A stretch of DNA of 17,778 nucleotides, from the NCBI GenBank assembly GCA_030652715.1, contig JAUSQB010000109.1, positions 1 to 17,778 on the forward strand. Direction: 5' to 3'. How positions within the stretch are numbered: position 1 is the stretch's first letter; each line of letters begins with the position of its first letter. The DNA is from Rugosibacter sp. (GTDB taxonomy: Bacteria > Pseudomonadota > Gammaproteobacteria > Burkholderiales > Rhodocyclaceae). Made by a program: the position numbers and the translations under genes. This document shows, piece after piece, positions 1 through 9,004 of the stretch. Below the pieces are notes generated by a model. That model did not search any database and was not told where the DNA came from. It saw nothing but the letters and a program-made list of their open reading frames with translations.

Positions 1-2
1 TG

Positions 3-2636
3 ATCAACTGCTTTGTGCAGCCGGTGGGCGATTCGATTTCTGAAACCGTGGATGGCCGTCCCGGCATCTACACCGCCCTGCTGCAAGCCGCTGAAACCAT
101 GCGCCGTGGCGGTGGCGTGGGTTACGATTTCTCGACCATCCGGCCAATTGGCGCGCACGTCAAAGGCACGCAGTCACGCGCCTCGGGGCCCATTTCCTAT
201 ATGCGCGTGTTCGACCGCTCGTGCGAAACCGTCGAATCTGCGGGCAGCCGGCGTGGCGCGCAAATGGGCGTGCTACGCTGCGACCACCCGGATATCGAGG
301 AATTCATCCATGCCAAAGACCATGGCGACCTGACCAATTTCAACATCTCGGTTGGCGTCACCGATGCATTTATGCAAGCGGTGGAAACCGATGGCGAAAT
401 CGAACTGGCCCACCGCGCCACGCCCGCCGCCGACATCAAGGAGGCTGGGGCATACCTCCGTGAAGATGGGCTATGGGTCTATCGCAAGGTGCGCGCCCGC
501 GACCTGTGGGAGCAGATCATGCGCTCGACTTATGACCATGCCGAGCCGGGCATCCTGTTCCTTGATCGCATGAACAAGGACAACAATCTTTATTACTGCG
601 AAACCATTGAGGCCACCAATCCCTGCGCCGAACAACCCTTGCCGCCATACGGCTGCTGCTGCCTGGGCTCCATCAACCTTACCAACTTCGTGCATGACGC
701 CTTCTCGGAAAAAGCTCGCTTCGACTTCGATGCATTTGGCAAGGTGATCGACACCTCCGTGCGCATGCTCGACAATGTGCTTGACGCCACCCACTGGCCG
801 CTGGATCAACAGTTGCAGGAAGCGCAATCCAAGCGCCGCATCGGCCTCGGGTTCACCGGTCTCGGCGATACGCTCATCATGCTGCGTCTGCGCTACGACA
901 CACCCGCCGCGCGCAACATGGGCGCAAAGATTTCAGAATACATGCGCGACCGTGCCTATCTGTATTCGGCCGAACTCGCCAAGGAGCGTGGAGCCTTCCC
1001 ATTGTTCAATGCCGATATGTACCTAGCGGGTGGCAACTTCGCCTCTCGCCTGTCGAACCCTGTCAAAGAGCAGATCAGGAAACATGGCATACGCAATTCC
1101 CACCTCCTTTCCATCGCGCCTACCGGTACCATCAGCCTTGCCTTTGCCGACAATGCTAGCAATGGCATTGAGCCACCTTTCTCATGGACCTACACGCGCA
1201 AAAAACGCATGGCAGATGGCACGCACAAAGAATATGCCGTCGAAGATTACGCTTGGCGCCTGTACAAGCATCAGGGCGGTGACGTCAGCAAGCTGCCCGA
1301 CTACTTTGTGACTGCGCTCGACATCTCGGCACAGGCGCACAAAGACATGGTAGCCGCCGTTGCACCTTTTGTGGATACCTCGATTTCGAAAACCGTGAAT
1401 GTACCGGCTGACTACCCCTACGCCGACTTTGAAGATCTTTACATGAGCGCCTGGAAAGCCGGGCTCAAGGGTCTGGCCACCTATCGCCCCAACTCGATTC
1501 TAGGCAGTGTGCTCTCAGTTGATTCCACAACAACCAGCAATGCACAAAAACAGCCGCAGGATGTCACCATCGATTCGGCGAATCGCCGTCTTTCCATCGG
1601 CGCCCTGCCCGCACCTGTACTGGCTTCGTTGCGCTGGCCCAGTCGTCCGCGCATGAGCGATGGCAATACCGCGTGGACTTATATGATCGAAGCGCCGCAA
1701 GGAGAATTCGCCCTCTTCGTCGGCCAGGTTGAAAACGACATGGGCCGTGCCATGCCTTTTGAAGTCTGGGTCAATGGTGCTGAACAACCACGCGGCATTG
1801 GTGCCGTGGCAAAAACCTTGTCCATGGACATGCGCGCCAACGACAAGGCCTGGTTGAAACTCAAGCTAGACGCGCTGGCCAAGACGCAGGACGAAGAAGC
1901 CTTCGATCTGCCCTTCCCGCCCAATGGCGAGAAAAAACGCGTACCCGGCGTGGTCTCAGCACTGGCGCAAGTCGTCCGTTATCGTTGCGAAAAACTCGGC
2001 GCACTGGAAGATGCCGTGGCAGAAAATGGTACAGGAAAAAGTGCGACACCCGTCATCGATTGCATGTTCAGCCGTGACGAACCAAAAACAGGTACTGATG
2101 GCACGCTATCCTGGACCGTCGATATCAGCAACCCCGTCGCTGGCGAAGAGTTCGTTTTAGGCCTGAAAGAAATTACGCTGCCCGATGGCGTCACGCGGCC
2201 CTACTCGGTGTGGCTCTCCGGCCACTACCCCCGTGCACTGGATGGCTTGACGCGTCTGCTCTCGCTCGACATGCGCGTACTTGACCCGGCTTGGATCGGC
2301 ATGAAACTACGCAAGCTCACCAACTATGCCGAACCGCTGGGCGACTTCATGGCGCGCGTGCCTGGCTCGAGCAAGCAGCAAAACTGGCCATCTACCGTGG
2401 CCTACATCGCCCGCTTGATCATGCACCGCTACGCCATGCTCGGCATTCTCGATGAAAATGGCTACCCCACGCGCACCATGGGCATACTCGAAACTCCAGG
2501 CGCGGTGCCACAAACCAGTGGCGGCATCAAGGCAATGCAGGGTTCTTTGTGCAATGAGTGCGGCAACATGACCGTGATTCGCAAAGACGGCTGCGACTTT
2601 TGTTCGGCCTGTGGCGCAGTAGGTACCTGCGGATAA
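3..2636 (+). CDS. nrdJ: Adenosylcobalamin-dependent (class II) ribonucleoside-diphosphate reductase, 5'-truncated by window edge
   Basis: Reduces ribonucleotides to deoxyribonucleotides using a B12-generated thiyl radical; cytoplasmic. The frame is open from base 3 and begins inside the protein ([12 protein letters not shown]), so the GTG at 15 is not the start and the N-terminus lies outside the window. Visible class II features are the radical-site motif NPCAE (bases 618-632: Asn, thiyl-radical Cys, Glu), a Cys in INCF and a Cys-Cys-Cys run before LGSINL (654-662) that would supply the redox pair, and the APTGTIS loop near 1120. After the barrel (ending about TYRPNS, base 1495) comes a long C-terminal extension with two related segments resembling TSCPD domains (roughly 1660-1880 and 2110-2450). 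A tail with CNEC and CDFCSACG pairs, ending TCG, looks like a zinc ribbon plus reductant-exchange cysteines. All catalytic residues that can be seen are intact. A terminator follows. Confidence 0.93.
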   Translation: MNCFVQPVGDSISETVDGRPGIYTALLQAAETMRRGGGVGYDFSTIRPIGAHVKGTQSRASGPISYMRVFDRSCETVESAGSRRGAQMGVLRCDHPDIEEFIHAKDHGDLTNFNISVGVTDAFMQAVETDGEIELAHRATPAADIKEAGAYLREDGLWVYRKVRARDLWEQIMRSTYDHAEPGILFLDRMNKDNNLYYCETIEATNPCAEQPLPPYGCCCLGSINLTNFVHDAFSEKARFDFDAFGKVIDTSVRMLDNVLDATHWPLDQQLQEAQSKRRIGLGFTGLGDTLIMLRLRYDTPAARNMGAKISEYMRDRAYLYSAELAKERGAFPLFNADMYLAGGNFASRLSNPVKEQIRKHGIRNSHLLSIAPTGTISLAFADNASNGIEPPFSWTYTRKKRMADGTHKEYAVEDYAWRLYKHQGGDVSKLPDYFVTALDISAQAHKDMVAAVAPFVDTSISKTVNVPADYPYADFEDLYMSAWKAGLKGLATYRPNSILGSVLSVDSTTTSNAQKQPQDVTIDSANRRLSIGALPAPVLASLRWPSRPRMSDGNTAWTYMIEAPQGEFALFVGQVENDMGRAMPFEVWVNGAEQPRGIGAVAKTLSMDMRANDKAWLKLKLDALAKTQDEEAFDLPFPPNGEKKRVPGVVSALAQVVRYRCEKLGALEDAVAENGTGKSATPVIDCMFSRDEPKTGTDGTLSWTVDISNPVAGEEFVLGLKEITLPDGVTRPYSVWLSGHYPRALDGLTRLLSLDMRVLDPAWIGMKLRKLTNYAEPLGDFMARVPGSSKQQNWPSTVAYIARLIMHRYAMLGILDENGYPTRTMGILETPGAVPQTSGGIKAMQGSLCNECGNMTVIRKDGCDFCSACGAVGTCG

Positions 2637-2683
2637 AACCTTGGTGGTTGCCCTAGACATAAACTTGGGGCAACAAATAACCC

Positions 2684-2732
2684 GTCAAATAAAAACCCCC
2701 AGCGTGATAAACGCTGGGGGTTTTTATTTGAC
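2684..2732. terminator. Perfect bidirectional intrinsic terminator between converging genes
   Basis: Two 22-base arms (2684-2705 and 2711-2732) are exact reverse complements around a 5-base loop GATAA (2706-2710). The core is CCCCCAGCGT / ACGCTGGGGG, flanked by an A-rich left side and TTTTTATTT on the right. This gives a GC stem followed by a T tract on either strand. It lies between the nrdJ stop and the convergent maoC-type stop, so it should terminate both transcripts. Confidence 0.93.
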
Positions 2733-2753
2733 TAAAACTACCAGTAGCAGAGG

Positions 2754-3185
2754 CTAAGCAATGCGCGTTGTTGGCATCACCAGCGCATCGCCATCAATCA
2801 CGACTTTGCCACCCACGGTGCACACCGTGTTCAAAGAGACACGGCGCTTTTCCGGCATGAGCTCTTTGATAGTCACGATGGCATGGACTGTATCGCCTGG
2901 GCGCACAGGCGCTTTAAAGCGCAAGTTCTGACTAAGATAAATCGTACCCGGCCCCGGCAGACGACCAGCGATTGCTGCTGATATCACGCTGGCTGACAGC
3001 ATGCCGTGCGCAATGCGCCCCTTGAACTGCGTGGTCTGGGCAAACTCTTCATTGATATGCATAGCGTTGTTATCCCCAGAGACGCTTGCAAACAACACGA
3101 TGTCAGCTTCCGTAATGGTCTTGGCAAAAGTCGCCGTCATGCCCACCGCCAAGTCTTCAAAATCATAGCCATTGAGTACGTTCAT
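2754..3185 (-). CDS. MaoC-family (R)-specific enoyl-CoA hydratase
   Basis: A 143-residue single hot-dog-fold protein of the MaoC/PhaJ type, expected to hydrate trans-2-enoyl-CoA to (R)-3-hydroxyacyl-CoA in the cytoplasm. The hydratase-2 signature is present as SGDNNAMHINEEFA, with the catalytic pair expected at Asp38 and His43. The Pro usual after DxN is Ala here. The length matches stand-alone PhaJ-like hydratases rather than the larger MaoC dehydrogenase fusions. The ATG at 3185 follows a good Shine-Dalgarno, AAGGAA, at suitable spacing. It starts 30 bases after the iorAB-type stop on the same strand, so the two are probably co-transcribed. Together they suggest oxidation of a 2-oxoacid to acyl-CoA followed by hydration of an unsaturated intermediate. 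Substrate chain length cannot be read from the sequence; a PHA-supply role is an alternative. Confidence 0.85.
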   Translation of the reverse strand: MNVLNGYDFEDLAVGMTATFAKTITEADIVLFASVSGDNNAMHINEEFAQTTQFKGRIAHGMLSASVISAAIAGRLPGPGTIYLSQNLRFKAPVRPGDTVHAIVTIKELMPEKRRVSLNTVCTVGGKVVIDGDALVMPTTRIA

Positions 3186-3215
3186 AATTTTCCTTATGCA
3201 TTAATGTAAGACGCC

Positions 3216-6200
3216 TCAAGCAGCAAGCACAATGGCTTTGGCTTGGCGAAAGGCTTGCAGACGCTCGGTTTGCAGCACTTTAGCCGCAGCAATACTTTTC
3301 TCTTTCACATGCCCGTAGCCACGAATCTCATCAGGCACGCTCACTAACAGAACAGCCGCTGCGTAATTAGCAGGCGTTAGTTGCGACGTTGTCTCATCAA
3401 GCAACTGAATATAGTCTTCAATCATCTGCCGCTCATGCCTACGCTCTTCGGTCTTGCCAAAGATATCCAGCGAGCTGCCGCGCAGAAATTTCATTTTGGC
3501 CAGCAACTTGAATGCCGTGAAAATCCAGGGGCCGAATGCACGCTTTTGCAGCTCACCCGTGATCGGATCACGCTTGGAGAGCAGCGGCGGTGCCAAATGA
3601 TATTGCGCCTTGTAGCCTGCTTTGAACTGCGCATCCAGTTTGGCTAAAAAACCCGGATCCGTGTGCAAGCGCGCTACTTCATATTCATCCTTGTAAGCCA
3701 TCAACTTGTAGAGATAGCGTGCAGCGGCCTCACTTAACCTCGTGTCACCCACATGTGCCATTTTCTCGGCTCTGGCGATACGGCGTATCACCTCGGTGTA
3801 GCGTTTGGCATAGTCGATATTCTGGTAGGCGATGAGCTCCGGCACGCGAATTTCGAGCAGCCGTTTGACTTCACCCTGTACACCCACAGCATCCACCAAT
3901 TCACGCGCTGATGCGCTCAACACAGGTAGCAATGAAACAACGTCCGCAGCGGCAGTGCTCTTCGCTGCTTCCGCAACGACGAATGCACGATCAACCACCG
4001 CCATGCGACCCCAGCGGAAAGCCGCCAAACCCATCGCAACACCAACGCCAGCCTGCTCAATGGCTGTCTCAATCGATGCCGCTTTAAGCGGCAAAGCCCC
4101 CGCTTGAAATGCCACGCCGACCATAAACAGATTGGTTGCCATGCTGTCGCCAAACAAGCCTTCGGCCAAGCCTTGTCCATCCAAAAACACATTGTCGCTC
4201 GCACGGCTCACCCGCGCGATACCTGCCGTTAAACCGTTGAGTCCAGGGAAAGCCACATGACGATTAGTCACCATCTGCCCCGTTGGCGTCTCGGTGGTCG
4301 ACACAATCGCAATAGTGCGTTCAGGATGACACTTGTCCAGATTTTTTGGGTCGGTCGCATTCAGAATGTCGAAGCCAAGATAAAGATCGGCACACCCGTC
4401 AGAAATCTTGTTCGCCCCGTTAGAAGGAGAGGCGGTAATCTTGATATCAGAAACCACCGCCCCGCCTTTTTGCGCCAAACCTGTCTGGTCTAACCCAATG
4501 ACATGCTTGCCCTCAAGCCGCGCGGCGTTGGCGATTGTGGCTGCCACAGTGACTGAACCTGTACCGCCAATACCCATTAAATGCACACCAAAATCACCCG
4601 TGAATTTGAGAGTCGGCTCAGGCAAGTCACGCGTCAAGGCAGGAATCACCACCTTTTTCTTTTTGCGCGGTGCCTCTGGCGCTATGGCTATTTCAGCCGT
4701 CGGCGTGATAGTCATAAACGAAGGACAGAACCCTTTGACGCAGGAATAATCCTTGTTACATGAGCTTTGATGAATATGCGTCTTGCGGCCGAATTCTGTT
4801 GCTACCGGCTCGATACTCATGCAATTCGCTTTCTCGCCGCAGTCACCACAGCCTTCACACACGCTCTCGTTAATAATGATGGTTTGCACGGGCTCTTCAG
4901 CCTTGCCCCGGCTTCGCGAACGGCGCAGTTCGGCAGCGCACTCTTGATCATGGATCAACAACGTGGTGCCCTTGATCTGTGCCAGCAAGCGCTGCGCTTC
5001 GTCAAGCCGATCACGATGCCAAACTTCCGTGCCATTCGCCAGGCTGACATTTTGGTAGAACTCGGGATGATCCGTAGTGACAATGATCTTTTTGACCCCA
5101 TTCGCCAGAGATTCAGACACGATGTCCGCCACCGGATGGCTACCCATGATGGATTGCCCGCCGGTCATTGAGGTGTGACCGTTGTAGAGCAACTTAAACG
5201 TGATATTGACGTCAGCTGATGCGGCATAGCGAATGGCCATGCTGCCCGAATGAGCATAGGTGCCATCGCCCATGTTCTGGAAGATATGCTCAGTGTCAGT
5301 AAACGGCGCCATGCCCACCCACTGCGCGCCTTCAGCGCCCATGTGCGTGCCCATCACCACATTGCGGCCCATCCACATCGACATCGTATGGCAACCAATG
5401 CCTGCCGAGACAATACTGCCTTCGGGCGCAATGGTTGAGCTGTTATGCGGGCAGCCCGAGCAGAACCAGGCGGTGCGTACCGCCGTGGGTAATTTGCTGC
5501 GCGCATGAATTTCATCCAGCCGCTTGAGCCAGGCATCCGCTGACTCGATATGCGCCTTGCGCGACAAACGTTGAGTTAGCGCACGTGCAATGACGTCCGA
5601 CTCAAATTCGCCATAGTGCGGCAAAAGCTCTTTTTCTTCTTCGTCGAATTTGCCGACAATACGCGGCGCATTGGCGCTGCCGTAAAGAATGTTCTTGGCA
5701 AACATCTCCAGGAACGGCCGCTTCTCCTCGATCACAAAAATCTCTTCCAGACCTTCTGCAAACTCACGCACTACCGTGGGCTCCATCGGGAAGAGCATGC
5801 CCATTTTCAAAATGCGAATGCCATAGCGACGCAGCGCTGCATCGTCCAGCCCCATCTCTAAAAATGCCTGGCATAAATCGTGATACGTCTTGCCGGCAGT
5901 CATGATGCCCAGCCATGCGTCCGTGTTACGAAACACGACATTATTCAAGTTATTTTCGCGCGCATAGCGCCGCGCCACTTCCAGCCGACGGGTATAGAGC
6001 GATTGCTCCATTTCCAAGGCTTCTGCACGCACATTCATGCCCATGTTCATGCGCGGGGCAAATAGTTTGCCGTCGAACATCATGTCCGGGGTAATAAACG
6101 TCAGCCGCTCGGGAGATACGTCAGCCGTGCCTGAACCATCCGCCACATTCGTCACAATTTTCAAACCAATCCACAAGCCTGATAATCGCGACAAGTTGTA

Positions 6201-6755
6201 ACCATGCAGCCCCAAGTCAAGAATATCTTGCACATTGCCTGGATACAGAGAGGGAATACCCACGTGATACAGCATCGGCTCGGATTGACTCGACAATGAT
6301 GATGATTTGCAGCTTGGATCATCCCCCACCACGGCAAGCACGCCACCATTTTTGTCTATGCCGGTGTAATTGGCATGCTTTAACGCGTCTCCGCTGCGAT
6401 CAACTCCTGGTGCTTTGCCGTACCACATGCCAGTAACACCATCGAGCTTTTTTCGGCCAACGGTATGCAGCATTTGCGTACCCCAAACGGCGGTGGCCGC
6501 TAAATCCTCATTGATGCCATCAACAAAGTGAATATTGCTTTCGATCAGCACTTTCTGCTGCTTGATAAGCGCAGAATCCAGCATGCCTAATGGTGAACCA
6601 CGGTAGCCCGAGACAAACATGCCTGTTTTAAGCCCCCGGCGCGCATCTGTGCGCACCTGATCCAGGGTGAGACGTACCAAAGCATCAATACCACCAATGT
6701 TGACGGCACCTTCTGCCTGGTTAAATACTGTCGTTTTATCTTGTTTTGAGGACAT
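3216..6755 (-). CDS. Fused indolepyruvate:ferredoxin oxidoreductase family protein (IorA-IorB type)
   Basis: Thiamine-diphosphate enzyme that oxidatively decarboxylates aryl- or branched-chain 2-oxoacids to acyl-CoA. This long single-chain form is common in alpha- and betaproteobacteria. Length is 1179 residues from the chosen start. An N-terminal pyrimidine-binding-type region (about 20-400) is followed by CSGCPHN near 432 and a TPP/Mg motif, GDG at 496-498 with Asn about 525. A cysteine-rich insert has Cys 633, 636, 639, 645 and 666, 672, 677 (CEGCGDC and GFCPSF), probably iron-sulfur ligands. The gamma-type domain begins GIGGTGS at about 728, and a long C-terminal extension follows. The ATG at 6755 (MSSKQDK) is preferred over the in-frame TTG at 6782 because GGAA stands 8 bases before it and a candidate promoter would start transcription near 6781. 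The exact 2-oxoacid and electron acceptor are inferred from family only. Confidence 0.9.
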   Translation of the reverse strand: MSSKQDKTTVFNQAEGAVNIGGIDALVRLTLDQVRTDARRGLKTGMFVSGYRGSPLGMLDSALIKQQKVLIESNIHFVDGINEDLAATAVWGTQMLHTVGRKKLDGVTGMWYGKAPGVDRSGDALKHANYTGIDKNGGVLAVVGDDPSCKSSSLSSQSEPMLYHVGIPSLYPGNVQDILDLGLHGYNLSRLSGLWIGLKIVTNVADGSGTADVSPERLTFITPDMMFDGKLFAPRMNMGMNVRAEALEMEQSLYTRRLEVARRYARENNLNNVVFRNTDAWLGIMTAGKTYHDLCQAFLEMGLDDAALRRYGIRILKMGMLFPMEPTVVREFAEGLEEIFVIEEKRPFLEMFAKNILYGSANAPRIVGKFDEEEKELLPHYGEFESDVIARALTQRLSRKAHIESADAWLKRLDEIHARSKLPTAVRTAWFCSGCPHNSSTIAPEGSIVSAGIGCHTMSMWMGRNVVMGTHMGAEGAQWVGMAPFTDTEHIFQNMGDGTYAHSGSMAIRYAASADVNITFKLLYNGHTSMTGGQSIMGSHPVADIVSESLANGVKKIIVTTDHPEFYQNVSLANGTEVWHRDRLDEAQRLLAQIKGTTLLIHDQECAAELRRSRSRGKAEEPVQTIIINESVCEGCGDCGEKANCMSIEPVATEFGRKTHIHQSSCNKDYSCVKGFCPSFMTITPTAEIAIAPEAPRKKKKVVIPALTRDLPEPTLKFTGDFGVHLMGIGGTGSVTVAATIANAARLEGKHVIGLDQTGLAQKGGAVVSDIKITASPSNGANKISDGCADLYLGFDILNATDPKNLDKCHPERTIAIVSTTETPTGQMVTNRHVAFPGLNGLTAGIARVSRASDNVFLDGQGLAEGLFGDSMATNLFMVGVAFQAGALPLKAASIETAIEQAGVGVAMGLAAFRWGRMAVVDRAFVVAEAAKSTAAADVVSLLPVLSASARELVDAVGVQGEVKRLLEIRVPELIAYQNIDYAKRYTEVIRRIARAEKMAHVGDTRLSEAAARYLYKLMAYKDEYEVARLHTDPGFLAKLDAQFKAGYKAQYHLAPPLLSKRDPITGELQKRAFGPWIFTAFKLLAKMKFLRGSSLDIFGKTEERRHERQMIEDYIQLLDETTSQLTPANYAAAVLLVSVPDEIRGYGHVKEKSIAAAKVLQTERLQAFRQAKAIVLAA

Positions 6756-6787
6756 CAGTGAGTTCCGTGGAGGGGGTAACAAGAAGG

Positions 6788-6814
6788 ATATTATCGATCA
6801 TTCAATTAAGTCAA
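6788..6814 (-). promoter_or_regulatory. Candidate sigma70-type promoter for the iorAB-type/maoC pair
   Basis: On the minus strand a -35-like TTGACT (6814-6809) overlaps the mnmH stop codon, and a -10-like TAATAT (6793-6788) follows after a 15-base spacer. Transcription would begin near 6781, leaving a short leader of about 25 bases before the ATG at 6755. The short spacer keeps this tentative; read-through from mnmH is equally possible. Confidence 0.33.
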
Positions 6815-7899
6815 TTTATTCTTGCAATATCTCTCGCAGCACCTGTGGCTGCAAGAATTTCAGCCGCCTTGATATCCAGTGTCGGCGATAAAAGCGTTGC
6901 TAGCGAAATCAACTCTGCGCCTTCATGCTGCGCATAGTTATTTAACTGTGAGCGCTGATATAGCGGGTCGTAATGAAGCTGAAGGAGTTCTTTTACCAGC
7001 GCAGGAAAATCACCCGCTGCAACCATGTGTTTCCAGCGTGCCAGCGTGTCATTGCTCTGCAAGCCATGGAGTCTGTCAAGGCAGGCTAGCAGCCAGGGGG
7101 CGTCATGCAAGGCATGCACATAATCCGTCAGCAAGAAATCAACTCGCGCTTCCAGCCCAACATTCAATCGAAGACAGCGCGCGCTGCGCAGCGCAACGAC
7201 CAGGCTCTCTGGCAAACGTAACCTGCCAATGGTTCGACTCTCCGCCTCAACAAACACAGGCTGCTGCGTATCAAGGCTCGTCAGCGCGCAAAAAAGCCGC
7301 GTCTCGAAACTTTTTTGTGATGATTGCGGCTGTCCCGGCAAACCGCCCAGCACCGACCCCTTATGCGCCGCCAAAGATTCCAGATGCAGCACTTGTGCGC
7401 CTTGCCTTGCCAGCGCTTCCAGCAGCTGGCTTTTACCACTGCCCGTAGCGCCACTGATCACACGAAAATCAAACCTTGTCGGCAGCGTGATCAGTTCGGC
7501 CAACACATGCCGACGCCATGCTTTATAACCACCCGCTAGTTGATGCGCGTCCCAACCCACTTCACGCATCACGTGGCTTACCGCCCCGCTGCGCTGCCCC
7601 CCGCGCCAGCAAACGATCAGCGGACGCCATGTTTTTGGCTTACTCAGAAAATGCGTCTCGAGCATGCTTGAAATATTCCGTCCGACCAGCACCGCGCCAA
7701 TTTTTTTGGCTTCAAATGCCGATACCTGCTTATACAACGTGCCCACCTGCACCCGTTCTTCATCGCTCAGCACAGGGCAATTTTGCGCGCCTGGCAGATG
7801 ATCTTCAGAAAATTCACTGGGCGAACGAACATCAATAATGGCGTCGAACTCTGCGATTTGTGCTACCTTGGCCAGCCTTTTATGCATATCAAGAATCAT
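6811..7899 (-). CDS. mnmH: tRNA 2-selenouridine synthase
   Basis: Replaces the 2-thio sulfur of wobble uridine-34 in Lys, Glu and Gln tRNAs with selenium from selenophosphate, via a geranylated intermediate in E. coli. The 362-residue length is close to the E. coli protein (SelU/YbbB, about 364). The N-terminal rhodanese domain carries the catalytic Cys at residue 97 in LIVCWRGGQRSG, with IIDVRSPSEF near 21-30. A P-loop, GATGSGKS, lies at 150-157 in the C-terminal half. All key residues are present. The start at 7899 shares bases with the start codon of divergent selD; no strong Shine-Dalgarno is visible before it, and an in-frame ATG at 7887 is an alternative. The downstream gene begins only 55 bases after the stop. 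Confidence 0.95.
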   Translation of the reverse strand: MILDMHKRLAKVAQIAEFDAIIDVRSPSEFSEDHLPGAQNCPVLSDEERVQVGTLYKQVSAFEAKKIGAVLVGRNISSMLETHFLSKPKTWRPLIVCWRGGQRSGAVSHVMREVGWDAHQLAGGYKAWRRHVLAELITLPTRFDFRVISGATGSGKSQLLEALARQGAQVLHLESLAAHKGSVLGGLPGQPQSSQKSFETRLFCALTSLDTQQPVFVEAESRTIGRLRLPESLVVALRSARCLRLNVGLEARVDFLLTDYVHALHDAPWLLACLDRLHGLQSNDTLARWKHMVAAGDFPALVKELLQLHYDPLYQRSQLNNYAQHEGAELISLATLLSPTLDIKAAEILAATGAARDIARIN

Positions 7900-8938
7900 G
7901 TCTGTACGATTAACCCAATTCTCTCACGGCGGCGGCTGCGGCTGCAAAATTGCACCGGCTGTCTTAGCGCAATTACTTGCCGCATCCCCCTTTAAAACTT
8001 TCCCCGCAGACTTGCTTGTCGGCACTGAAACCTCGGACGACGCAGCGGTGTACCGTTTAAATCCGCAGCAAGCCATCGTCGCGACGACCGATTTTTTCAC
8101 CCCGATTGTCGATAACCCGCGTGACTTTGGACGCATTGCCGCCGCCAACGCTTTATCCGACGTGTATGCCATGGGCGCTCGCCCCTTGTTTGCCTTGGCA
8201 CTGGTTGGCATGCCGCTGGACAAACTCCCCGCTGAAGTCATCCGCGAAATTCTGGCCGGTGGCGAAGAAGTGTGCGCCGCTGCGGGCATCCCCATTGCCG
8301 GCGGGCATTCAATTGACGTGTTAGAACCCATCTATGGTTTGGTCGGCATCGGCTTGGTGCACCCAGATCACATCAAACGCAACAGCGGTGCGCAAGCGGG
8401 CGATATCTTGATTCTGGGCAAACCCCTGGGCATCGGCATCCTTTCCGCAGCGCTCAAAAAAGAGGTGCTCTCACCGGCGGGCTACGCCGAAATGCTGCGC
8501 TGGACGACCCAGCTCAACACCCCGGGCCAAGCACTTGCCAAAATGGATGGCGTGCACGCCATGACCGATGTCACCGGTTTTGGCTTAGCCGGCCATCTGC
8601 TCGAAATCTGTAAAGGCTCAAAGCTTGCAGCCAATATCAATTTCTCGCAAATCCCACTGATTGATGACGCTGCACGCCACGCACAACAAGGCATAGTCAC
8701 CGGTGCATCTGTCCGCAACTGGGCGGGCTATGGCGAGCATATCGACCTCGTCTCCACGCTGCCCCCATGGCAGCAAAACATGCTCTCCGACCCGCAAACC
8801 AGCGGCGGCCTGCTAATCGCTTGCGCACCCTCATCGGCAAATAAGGTACTCTCTCAATTCGAGCAAGAGGGTTTCGAGTACGCGGCTATCATCGGTAAGA
8901 TGCGTAGCGGCTTGCCTACAGTAGCGGTCGATGCATGA
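7898..8938 (+). CDS. selD: Selenide, water dikinase (selenophosphate synthetase)
   Basis: Makes selenophosphate from selenide, ATP and water; cytoplasmic. The ATG at 7898 gives MSVRLTQFSHGGGCGCK, which lines up with the E. coli start (recalled [20 protein letters not shown]), so the longer in-frame extension from 7838 is rejected. The catalytic Cys14 and Lys17 correspond to Cys17 and Lys20 of E. coli. The ATP/Mg aspartates also fit with a constant offset of three: Asp48 in SDDAAVY, Asp65 in TTDFF, Asp88 in ALSDVYAMG, plus DVTGFGLAGH and SDPQTSGG later. The active-site residue is Cys, not selenocysteine. At 346 residues it is full length. It sits head to head with mnmH, whose product uses its product; selA and selB are not in the window, so use for selenocysteine is unknown. 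Confidence 0.97.
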   Translation: MSVRLTQFSHGGGCGCKIAPAVLAQLLAASPFKTFPADLLVGTETSDDAAVYRLNPQQAIVATTDFFTPIVDNPRDFGRIAAANALSDVYAMGARPLFALALVGMPLDKLPAEVIREILAGGEEVCAAAGIPIAGGHSIDVLEPIYGLVGIGLVHPDHIKRNSGAQAGDILILGKPLGIGILSAALKKEVLSPAGYAEMLRWTTQLNTPGQALAKMDGVHAMTDVTGFGLAGHLLEICKGSKLAANINFSQIPLIDDAARHAQQGIVTGASVRNWAGYGEHIDLVSTLPPWQQNMLSDPQTSGGLLIACAPSSANKVLSQFEQEGFEYAAIIGKMRSGLPTVAVDA

Positions 8939-9004
8939 TGTGGCCACACAGCATAAGCAGACAGACGGCTACCATCTCGGAATCAACCAAATACCGTTAA
9001 ATTC

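Noticed and set aside
6756..6782. TTG at 6782 as start of the iorAB-type gene (9 extra residues, MLPPPRNSL)
   Set aside because: The extension looks non-conserved, lies on the proposed transcription start, and the ATG at 6755 has a better-placed ribosome site and fits the family N-terminus.
6879..7448. 189-codon plus-strand frame opposite mnmH
   Set aside because: Antisense to the P-loop half of mnmH, which is intact; the translation has no recognisable features.
7838..7897. Longer selD start giving 20 extra residues
   Set aside because: The internal ATG at 7898 matches the known SelD N-terminus almost residue for residue.
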